From GW2011-AR1 sp964384965 (lineage in GTDB: Archaea; Nanobdellota; Nanobdellia; Pacearchaeales; GW2011-AR1): a DNA stretch of 17,945 nucleotides. Positions 13,364 through 17,945 of this stretch are shown one piece after another. The DNA lies in the NCBI GenBank assembly GCA_964384965.1, contig CAYLLR010000013.1, forward strand, positions 1-17,945, written 5' to 3'. The notes beneath the pieces were generated by a model. That model did not search any database, was not told the origin of the DNA, and worked only from the letters and a program-made list of their open reading frames with translations. The translations under genes were made by a program, and so were the position numbers. The first letter of the stretch is position 1; each line of letters opens with the position of its first letter.

Positions 13364-14080
13364 TTATTTCAAATTTTTCAAAATACTCTTTGTTTCTTTT
13401 TTTAAAATTTCCACCGCACTCTTAAAAATGTCTTTGGCGTCCATCTGTCCGAAAGATTCTACATTTATAATCAAATCCCCCGTTTCTTTAACCTCTATGG
13501 GTCTCTTATTTTTTTGTGCTATTCCCTCACAGAAGTCAAGAATTGTTTTTGATTTATTATCAAGAAGAACAATTTTATTACCCTTCTTTTTAATCTCATT
13601 CTCTGGAAAGGAATTTCTTATTTCTTTTTCAAAAATATCATCCAACCTAATCTCAGTTACATCTCTATAATACATAATTCCCGGAGAGAATTTTGCATGC
13701 TCTCTTCCAACCCCCATTTTGGTTTTTCCTTTTATTTTCAATTCTTGATTTTCATTTAGAAGTGTTATTGGAATTTTTTCATGGACAACTTTTATCTCTC
13801 CCTTTATGTCTCCCGAATAAATAAATCCTTTCTTTTTTGAATCAAGTTTAAATTTTAAAACACTATTCTCTTTGAATGATTTATCCATCTTTAAAGGAAT
13901 TAATCCCAATCTGTGAGCGATGGTTTCGTCATAAAGGGGAGAATCGTTTCTTGAAATTTCAATCTCATCAATTGCCATCGTTGGAACCAATCCTATGCTC
14001 CTCCGGATGGAATTTGCAAGAGTCTCACCAATATTCATCTGAAAAATCAATTCTTCCTTTGAATTTTTTATTGTTTTCAT
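13364..14080 (-). CDS. rpoD: DNA-directed RNA polymerase subunit D
   Basis: Archaeal counterpart of Rpb3 and of one bacterial alpha subunit; it pairs with RpoL to start polymerase assembly. With the start used here it has 238 residues. Marks are LANSIRR (21-27), PTMAIDEI (33-40) and AHRLGLIPL (55-63), then the inserted middle domain and the C-terminal helix ending ILKNLK. The middle domain lacks the cysteines that hold an iron-sulfur cluster in many archaeal RpoD proteins. An in-frame ATG at 14158 is rejected: it would overlap S11 by 47 bases and its extra residues are the frame-shifted image of the conserved S11 tail. Last gene of the operon. Confidence 0.94.
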   Translation of the reverse strand: MKTIKNSKEELIFQMNIGETLANSIRRSIGLVPTMAIDEIEISRNDSPLYDETIAHRLGLIPLKMDKSFKENSVLKFKLDSKKKGFIYSGDIKGEIKVVHEKIPITLLNENQELKIKGKTKMGVGREHAKFSPGIMYYRDVTEIRLDDIFEKEIRNSFPENEIKKKGNKIVLLDNKSKTILDFCEGIAQKNKRPIEVKETGDLIINVESFGQMDAKDIFKSAVEILKKETKSILKNLK

Positions 14081-14111
14081 TTTTATATTTATGTTTTTGG
14101 TTATATAAGGC

Positions 14112-14603
14112 TTATGGCCTTCTTCCTCTTCGACCACCTTTTCGTTTTGGTCCTCCACGAGGGATTCGGGTATAATCTAAGATGTTTAAGATTTTGAAAC
14201 CATCTCTTGTTAAACTTTTAACTATGCTGTGAGCCCCCGGTCCCGGAGCAGGATTCCTTGTTTTTGCCCTTATCCTCACATAAAAAGATTTTACTCCAAG
14301 GTCCTTTACCTCTTCCGCAATTCTTTTTGAAATAAACATTGCTATTGTTGGATTTGATTTCAAACGATCGTGTTTCGTTATCATTCCTCCACTAATTTTT
14401 GAAATTGTTCTTCCGGACATGTCCGTTACGTGGGCAATAGTGTTATTAAAGGAAGTGTAAATGTTTAGAACAGCTTCGGATTCTTTAGTTATTAAGGTTT
14501 TTTTAGAGGGATTCTCTAAGGGTGTTTCTTCCTCTTTGGTTTTTTTTCTCAAAGAACTTTCTTCAATCTTTTTTGTTCCTTTTTCAGTTTTTTGTTCTGC
14601 CAT
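14112..14603 (-). CDS. rps11: 30S ribosomal protein S11 with extended N-terminus
   Basis: Platform protein of the small subunit. The core is typical: SFNNTIAHVTDMSGRTI (51-67), SGGMITKHDR (71-80), then VRIRAKTRNPAPGPGAHS and the tail IPRGGPKRKGGRRGRRP. The length of 163 exceeds the usual archaeal 130 or so because of a Lys/Glu-rich N-terminal extension of about 43 residues. No other ATG lies between the start and the core. The first part of the extension, KTEKGTKK (5-12), is also the C-terminus of S4, encoded by a 25-bp repeat. It starts 1 base after the S4 stop. Confidence 0.95.
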   Translation of the reverse strand: MAEQKTEKGTKKIEESSLRKKTKEEETPLENPSKKTLITKESEAVLNIYTSFNNTIAHVTDMSGRTISKISGGMITKHDRLKSNPTIAMFISKRIAEEVKDLGVKSFYVRIRAKTRNPAPGPGAHSIVKSLTRDGFKILNILDYTRIPRGGPKRKGGRRGRRP

Positions 14604-14636
14604 TTTATTCTTTTTTTGTTCCTTTTTCAGTTTTTT
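14569..14636 (-). repeat. 25-bp direct repeat across the S4/S11 junction
   Basis: Bases 14569-14593 and 14612-14636 are identical over 25 bp, offset by 43, sharing the core TTTGTTCCTTTTTCAGTTT. One copy encodes the end of S4, the other the start of S11, in different frames relative to window numbering but both read as KTEKGTKK. It looks like a local duplication by slippage. Confidence 0.75.
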
Positions 14637-15072
14637 TTGCCTTTATTTTGTTTTCTAAATCTGTGGAAACAATGTAAGAGGGACTATTAACAACTGCCCC
14701 ATTAACCAGGATTTTTTTATGAGTAATCATTTGTCTTGCGGTTTTTATCGTTGGAGCAATTTTTTTCTTAAGTATGATTGTTTGGAGTCTTCTTTCCAAA
14801 TAGTCCGTCTTATTCAACCCTAAAATGTCTGCTATGGAAGAGACTTTTAATCCTATCTTTTGCAACCTCGAGAAAAGTGCTTTTTGTTCTTCTAATGGAG
14901 CTTTTATAAGTTTTTTTGCTTTTTGTCGCATTACCCTCACTTTCGCATCAGCTTTCCATATTTCCTTTTTATTCTTAAGCCCATATTTCTTTTTTATGAT
15001 TGATTCTTCTTCAATCCTTGCTTTATCAAAAGGTCTCTTTGGTTTTGAATATTTTTTATGTTTTCTTTTCAT
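14605..15072 (-). CDS. rps4: 30S ribosomal protein S4
   Basis: Primary 16S rRNA-binding protein. The 155 residues open with the archaeal form KYSKPKRPFDKARIEEE (7-23), followed by the helical region and the S4 RNA-binding domain (about 92-143: LERRLQTIILKKK, TARQMITHKKILVNG). The tail is lysine-rich and ends KTEKGTKKE, shared with the start of S11. Its ATG overlaps the end of S13 by 17 bases. Order S13-S4-S11-RpoD is the conserved archaeal one. Confidence 0.95.
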   Translation of the reverse strand: MKRKHKKYSKPKRPFDKARIEEESIIKKKYGLKNKKEIWKADAKVRVMRQKAKKLIKAPLEEQKALFSRLQKIGLKVSSIADILGLNKTDYLERRLQTIILKKKIAPTIKTARQMITHKKILVNGAVVNSPSYIVSTDLENKIKAKKTEKGTKKE

Positions 15073-15541
15073 TTTGTTTCTTTACCTTCTTTTGAATTCC
15101 TGCCCCTTTTCGTCGATTCTTTCTAAAATTTCCTTTTGTTCTTTGTCCCCGGGTAGGAAGTCCCAAAAGATGTCGTAATCCCCTATAACTTTTTATTTTT
15201 TTAAGTCTCTTAATATCAAATTCGCCTTTTAATTCTAAGTCGACCCCGATTAGATGATTGTTCTTTCCACTTTCCGGATCCATCCTTCTATTCAAAATAA
15301 AATCTGGAACTTTTGGATTTTTTAAAAATTCACTAATTTTTGAAATTTCACTATCTGTCAATTCACCTACTTTTTTATTTTTTGGAATTTTTAGAATCAC
15401 ACAAGTTGCATTTGAAAGAGACCAAGAAACCCCTTTAATTTTCGTTAATCCAAGATAAACTTTCTCACTTCCCTCTATATCTTTGGAGAGGATTCTAACA
15501 ATCCTTTCTTGGCTTTTTTGCTGAGTTTCTTCTTTTTCCAT
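15056..15541 (-). CDS. rps13: 30S ribosomal protein S13
   Basis: Head protein of the small subunit that touches the P-site tRNA and large subunit. At 161 aa it fits archaeal S13. Visible are the ILSKDIEGSEKVYLGLTKIKGV start (17-38), the Asn-Arg-Arg-Met-Asp segment (84-88), and the signature YRGLRHLLGLPTRGQRT (119-135) followed by a strongly basic tail. Its ATG comes 1 base after the stop of the DUF655 gene. Confidence 0.95.
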   Translation of the reverse strand: MEKEETQQKSQERIVRILSKDIEGSEKVYLGLTKIKGVSWSLSNATCVILKIPKNKKVGELTDSEISKISEFLKNPKVPDFILNRRMDPESGKNNHLIGVDLELKGEFDIKRLKKIKSYRGLRHLLGLPTRGQRTKGNFRKNRRKGAGIQKKVKKQNEKKT

Positions 15542-15542
15542 T

Positions 15543-16079
15543 TTATGATGTAAATAAATTGTATTTTTCCATAGAGGTCAGCTCTTGAAAGATTCGCTTC
15601 TCCACGGCTTTTTCTGGATCGGGAAGGTTTGGAATTCTTTCTTTCATATCTTTGAAAGATTCAAACGGTTTTTCTTCCCTTTGTTTCAAGATTTCTTGCA
15701 TATGTTTTTTGCCTAATCCTGGTAAAAGTTCAATCTGATGCAACCTTTTGTTTATTGCTGGAGACTCATTAAAAAATTTAATGATTTCTTTTTCTTTCTC
15801 TTTGGTTCTTTTTGCAATGACCTCTTGCATCTGATTTTTTGCTGATTCGGTCAGTCTTTCCCGTTTAAGCCTTCCAAGAATATAATAAACTTTTTCTCTT
15901 CGACCTTCTCCAATGTAAATTTCTTCTCCTATTTCAATAGTTACTCCTCTCCTAGGGACCAGCTCCAGAAGAGTAAAATTTTCTTTACCAATTGATTGGA
16001 TAATGGGCATCATTTTTCTCTCTAATGGATACCCGTTCGGTAAATATTCTAGGACGATTACATAATCTTCTTTTGACAT
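15543..16079 (-). CDS. DUF655 family RNA-associated protein
   Basis: A conserved archaeal protein of 178 residues (DUF655), usually found beside rpl21e, rpoF and ribosomal genes. The N-terminal part (1-70) is an OB-like beta region with VLEYLPNGYP and EEIYIGEGRREKVYYILGRL. A charged helix follows, then a helix-hairpin-helix segment, LHQIELLPGLGKKHMQEIL (113-131) with FESFKDMKERIP, typical of nucleic-acid binding. Its biochemical role is not settled, though operon partners imply a link to transcription or rRNA handling. It starts 5 bases after the RpoF stop. The ksgA methyltransferase that often follows in archaea is not here. Confidence 0.9.
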   Translation of the reverse strand: MSKEDYVIVLEYLPNGYPLERKMMPIIQSIGKENFTLLELVPRRGVTIEIGEEIYIGEGRREKVYYILGRLKRERLTESAKNQMQEVIAKRTKEKEKEIIKFFNESPAINKRLHQIELLPGLGKKHMQEILKQREEKPFESFKDMKERIPNLPDPEKAVEKRIFQELTSMEKYNLFTS

Positions 16080-16084
16080 TTTTT

Positions 16085-16375
16085 TTATTTGTATTCTTTA
16101 ATTGTTGATAAAATTGTATTTGTTTCATTTTCATCTAAATTTGAATCGGGCAAAATTTTTGAAATTTCTTCTTTCTCCTCAGGTAAAAAATCAATAAGTT
16201 TTGAAATATTTTTTTCATTTAGTTTCATAAAATTTAGTTTAATAAGTTTTTCTTTCAATTCTTTTGCTTTTTTCTCATCTAATTTTGTAAATTTTTTTAT
16301 AAAAGATTTTAATTCTACATCGTTTACATATTCAAGAGATTCTGTCATGCTCAAAGGAATTGTGTTTTTTATCAT
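16085..16375 (-). CDS. rpoF: DNA-directed RNA polymerase subunit F (Rpb4)
   Basis: Stalk subunit that pairs with RpoE and binds emerging RNA. It is 96 aa, slightly shorter than most. It is recognised mainly from position between L21e and DUF655, the archaeal standard, and from the Rpb4 pattern: an N-terminal strand, TESLEYVNDVE (11-21), a helix rich in Lys/Leu, the LNEKNISKLIDFLPEEKEEISKIL region (52-75) and a final LDENETNTILSTIKEY helix. Its ATG overlaps the L21e stop by four bases. Confidence 0.88.
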   Translation of the reverse strand: MIKNTIPLSMTESLEYVNDVELKSFIKKFTKLDEKKAKELKEKLIKLNFMKLNEKNISKLIDFLPEEKEEISKILPDSNLDENETNTILSTIKEYK

Positions 16376-16623
16376 TTTATTTTTTTTAAGTGAATTGCCT
16401 CTATAATATGTTCTTTTTCAAAGTTAAAATCTTTTATTTTCACAATGTATGCCCTTCCTCGCTTTCCCGTGATGATTCCGGTTCTACCCTGTAATCTTTT
16501 TGGAAAGTTTGCAATAACAGAAATTTCTCTTTTTATTGCAACAGGATCATTTTCTTTTAATCTCTGAAAGTACTGACTAAGTTTAAGCTTACCTCTAAGT
16601 CGGATATTTTTTCTCTTTGTCAT
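16372..16623 (-). CDS. rpl21e: 50S ribosomal protein L21e
   Basis: Archaeal and eukaryotic large-subunit protein. The 83 residues carry the basic start RKNIRLRGKLKLSQYFQ and the SH3-like core VAIKREISVIANFPKRLQGRTGIITGKRG spread over 28-56, where the RLQGRTG element is highly typical. It is slightly shorter than most homologues at the N-terminus. There is no Shine-Dalgarno before the ATG. The zinc-ribbon gene ends 63 bases upstream. Confidence 0.93.
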   Translation of the reverse strand: MTKRKNIRLRGKLKLSQYFQRLKENDPVAIKREISVIANFPKRLQGRTGIITGKRGRAYIVKIKDFNFEKEHIIEAIHLKKIK

Positions 16624-16686
16624 AACTATGGAAAAAACATGTCATTTAAAAACTTATCTCTTTAACAAATTAAAAAAGAATAAGAT

Positions 16687-16839
16687 TCAAATATCTCCCT
16701 TGTTTTTAGAGATTTCCATCTTTTCAAGAATAGCATTAAACATTTTTTCTCCCCAAACCTCTTTTCCACAACCTTCACAGAAATCTACCACGCTCTCCTC
16801 GGAAACTTCCCCTCCGCAATAAAGACATTTTTTTGCCAT
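16687..16839 (-). CDS. 50-aa zinc-ribbon protein leading the L21e operon
   Basis: A small protein with two CxxC pairs: Cys5 and Cys8 in KCLYCGG, Cys21 and Cys24 in FCEGCG, which should bind one zinc. After the ribbon comes a single helix with VWGEKMFNAILEKME (28-42). Genes of this shape occur in other archaea but I know no function; a nucleic-acid or protein-docking zinc finger is likely. GAGAGG lies 6 bases before the ATG and a TATA box at 16894-16903 serves it, so it is the first gene of the operon through rpoD. An overlapping plus-strand frame is rejected, because the four cysteines make this strand convincing. Confidence 0.8.
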   Translation of the reverse strand: MAKKCLYCGGEVSEESVVDFCEGCGKEVWGEKMFNAILEKMEISKNKGDI

Positions 16840-16893
16840 AATATCCCTCTCAAACTCATTAGAATTTTTTCTTTTTAAAGATTTATCTTTTAG

Positions 16894-16903
16894 TTTTATA
16901 AAA
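16894..16903 (-). promoter_or_regulatory. TATA box of the zinc-ribbon/L21e-RpoD operon
   Basis: TTTTATAAAA, 55 bases before the zinc-ribbon ATG, giving a leader of about 30 nt with a GAGAGG Shine-Dalgarno. It faces away from the rpoN promoter, and the two share about 120 bp. Confidence 0.6.
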
Positions 16904-16917
16904 TCCTAAAAATTTGA

Positions 16918-16927
16918 TTTATAGTAA
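16918..16927 (+). promoter_or_regulatory. TATA box of rpoN
   Basis: TTTATAGTAA, 32-41 bases before the rpoN ATG. The predicted leader is about 15 nt without a Shine-Dalgarno. Confidence 0.5.
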
Positions 16928-16958
16928 GTTTTAAAAACTAAAATTTGTCAAATATAAT

Positions 16959-17156
16959 ATGATAATTCCAGTTCGATGTTTTAGTTGTGGGAAGCCCCTT
17001 GGTCACCTTTGGGAGGAGTTTAAGAGAAGGGCAGAGGAAGGAGAGAACAAAAGAAAACTTTTAGACGAATTAGGTCTTGAAAGATTTTGTTGTAGGTCTG
17101 TTTTTTTAGGACAAGATGATAATTTGGAATTAATTTCTAAGTTTAAGAAAGCTTAA
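16959..17156 (+). CDS. rpoN: DNA-directed RNA polymerase subunit N (Rpb10)
   Basis: Small zinc-binding subunit that holds the RpoD/RpoL platform to the polymerase core. The 65 residues are textbook: MIIPVRCFSCGKPLG with Cys7 and Cys10, and RFCCRSVFLG with the adjacent pair Cys44 and Cys45, making the atypical CX2C...CC zinc site of Rpb10. A Glu/Lys-rich helix joins them. In most archaea it follows rps9; here it is alone and divergent from the L21e operon. Confidence 0.97.
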   Translation: MIIPVRCFSCGKPLGHLWEEFKRRAEEGENKRKLLDELGLERFCCRSVFLGQDDNLELISKFKKA

Positions 17157-17229
17157 TTTCCTCAATCTTTCTTTTAGAGATTTTTCCTCTTTTTTCAAAA
17201 TTTTATTTATTAGGTAAATTATTTTTAAT

Positions 17230-17484
17230 TTAAGAAATTTTTATTAAATTTCTTTCAAAATGGCAAGAACTTTTCTTTTTCTCTTCAAGAGACCAAGGAA
17301 CTATTCCTAAATTTTTAATTTTTTTTAGAGGATGAAGAAATTTGTCATGAGAGATTTTCACAATTTTAAATGTTGCTTTAGAATTTTGATCTTTTAAAAA
17401 AAGAATTGGCAAATTTATTAATAAAATTATAATTAAAAGAAAAACCAGAATACCAAAGAGGATTTTTATCTTATTTTTATTCAT
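17230..17484 (-). CDS. putative small single-helix membrane protein
   Basis: An 84-residue frame with a basic start and one strong membrane helix (about 8-30), followed by a soluble, lysine-rich part that includes NLGIVPWSLEEKKK. No family recognised. Its ATG comes only 9 bases after the end of tRNA-Gly on the same strand, so it may be made from the tRNA transcript, with a weak GAGAA before the start. AT-rich sequence easily produces such frames, so I hold this loosely. Confidence 0.4.
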   Translation of the reverse strand: MNKNKIKILFGILVFLLIIILLINLPILFLKDQNSKATFKIVKISHDKFLHPLKKIKNLGIVPWSLEEKKKSSCHFERNLIKIS

Positions 17485-17493
17485 TTCTCAAGA

Positions 17494-17564
17494 TGCGCGG
17501 ACCGGGGTTCGAACCCGGACAACTAGCTTGGAAGGCTAGGATTCTACCATTAAATTATCCACGC
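17494..17564 (-). tRNA. tRNA-Gly(UCC)
   Basis: A 71-nt tRNA. Acceptor stem GCGTGGA (17564-17558) pairs with TCCGCGC (17501-17495) with one T-G pair, discriminator A at 17494. The anticodon stem CTAGC/GCTAG holds the loop CTTCCAA, so the anticodon is TCC (reads GGA and GGG). The T-arm CCGGG TTCGAAC CCCGG is intact. No intron, no encoded CCA. Confidence 0.96.
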
Positions 17565-17588
17565 TGATTAAATAGAATATTTTGAGAC

Positions 17589-17598
17589 TTTTTTAAAT
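17589..17598 (-). promoter_or_regulatory. TATA box of tRNA-Gly
   Basis: ATTTAAAAAA on the minus strand, whose near edge is 25 bases before the mature 5' end. The same ten bases stand at the same distance before tRNA-Arg. Confidence 0.6.
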
Positions 17599-17722
17599 GT
17601 TTTGAGTTTCCTTTAATTTTTTATTCTCTTAAACTCCCTCAAAATCAAATTCAATAAAGGAAATAATTTCCGTTAAACAATTCAAAAGGTTTCATTGCCA
17701 AACCCCCCCGATTATATGGATA

Positions 17723-17821
17723 CGCCCAGGACAGGATTCGAACCTGCGACCCCTTCCTTGCTCCAACTTTTTCCATGAGATTTAGGAGGGAAGTGCTCTA
17801 TCCAGACTGAGCTACCTGGGC
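17723..17821 (-). tRNA. tRNA-Arg(CCU) with a 24-nt intron at 37/38
   Basis: Acceptor stem GCCCAGG (17821-17815) pairs with CCTGGGC (17730-17724), discriminator G at 17723. D-arm GCTC/GAGC and T-arm GCAGG TTCGAAT CCTGT are clear. The anticodon stem CTTCC/GGAAG (17793-17789, 17757-17753) encloses 31 nt: a 7-nt loop with anticodon CCT (17786-17784) plus a 24-nt intron at 17782-17759. The intron's GGAG pairs with CTCC of the anticodon loop, making a four-pair helix flanked by 3-nt bulges TAA and CAA, the bulge-helix-bulge cut by archaeal splicing endonuclease. The inner helix is weak. Reads AGG. Confidence 0.94.
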
Positions 17822-17845
17822 TTATGTTTCTTCTAAGAATAATGC

Positions 17846-17855
17846 TTTTTTAAAT
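17846..17855 (-). promoter_or_regulatory. TATA box of tRNA-Arg
   Basis: ATTTAAAAAA on the minus strand, its near edge 25 bases before the mature 5' end, identical in sequence and spacing to the box of tRNA-Gly. Confidence 0.6.
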
Positions 17856-17945
17856 TTGAATATTAATAATTTTATCCTTTTTTAAGGAATTTTTCAATAA
17901 GTTGTTAGTTATTCATTATTAAGGATTAATTGAGAAATTTCAAGG

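Noticed and set aside
16628..16822. 64-aa plus-strand frame
   Set aside because: It is the antisense of the zinc-ribbon gene, whose four cysteines and Shine-Dalgarno are convincing.
17659..17671. Short palindrome GGAAATAATTTCC between two tRNA genes
   Set aside because: Only six bases per arm in A/T-rich sequence and no second copy seen; likely chance.
1..17945. CRISPR array or insertion sequence
   Set aside because: No regularly spaced repeats and no transposase-bearing inverted repeats were found; the recombinase-domain protein has no catalytic part and no flanking repeats were seen.

Overview
The window looks like part of the chromosome of a small-genome, very AT-rich archaeon, most likely a DPANN lineage (Nanoarchaeota/Pacearchaeota/Woesearchaeota-like). 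The archaeal assignment is firm: it rests on ribosomal proteins L18e and L21e, RNA polymerase subunits D, F (Rpb4) and N (Rpb10), a DUF655 gene, TATA-box promoters, and a tRNA-Arg interrupted by a canonical 37/38 intron. The DPANN placement is inference from gene style, compactness and base composition.

Layout. (1) 1-1650: a nearly gene-free stretch followed by a XerA-type tyrosine recombinase on the minus strand. The gene-free stretch holds a perfect 28-bp palindrome of 11+6+11 architecture at 431-458, a strong candidate chromosomal dif site. Three more single copies of its arm lie at 197, 300 and 1614. (2) 1650-4231, plus strand: an RRM RNA-binding protein, a LysE-family exporter, a small secreted protein, and a protein that joins a zinc ribbon to the 'Recombinase' domain of large serine recombinases but has no catalytic domain. 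(3) 4232-5901, minus strand: tRNA-Leu(CAA), L18e, L13, S9 and an unrecognised 108-aa gene. (4) 5902-6275: a gene-free stretch with a structured, relatively GC-rich patch that may be a small RNA. (5) 6276-7196: a calcineurin-like metallophosphoesterase, divergent from the next group. (6) 7313-10376: a four-gene, translationally overlapping cassette (coiled-coil protein, 71-aa protein, NlpC/P60-like cysteine hydrolase, HerA/VirD4-class ATPase). (7) 10415-13223: a possible 48-aa gene, a two-helix membrane protein, and a large lipoprotein-like surface protein with PKD and DNRLRE-type domains, ending in a terminator-like hairpin. (8) 13364-16839, minus strand: one long operon of zinc-ribbon protein, L21e, RpoF, DUF655, S13, S4, S11 and RpoD. 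(9) 16959-17945: RpoN diverging from that operon, then a small membrane protein, tRNA-Gly(UCC) and an intron-containing tRNA-Arg(CCU).

Two groups of genes recur. One is the core translation and transcription machinery in conserved archaeal order. The other is DNA-handling and cell-surface genes on the plus strand: XerA with its candidate site, an ATP-driven DNA-translocase-like motor with a cysteine hydrolase, a catalytically bare recombinase derivative, and exported proteins. The HerA-type cassette and the XerA/dif neighbourhood are the best candidates for something not yet described. Their functional link is inference only.
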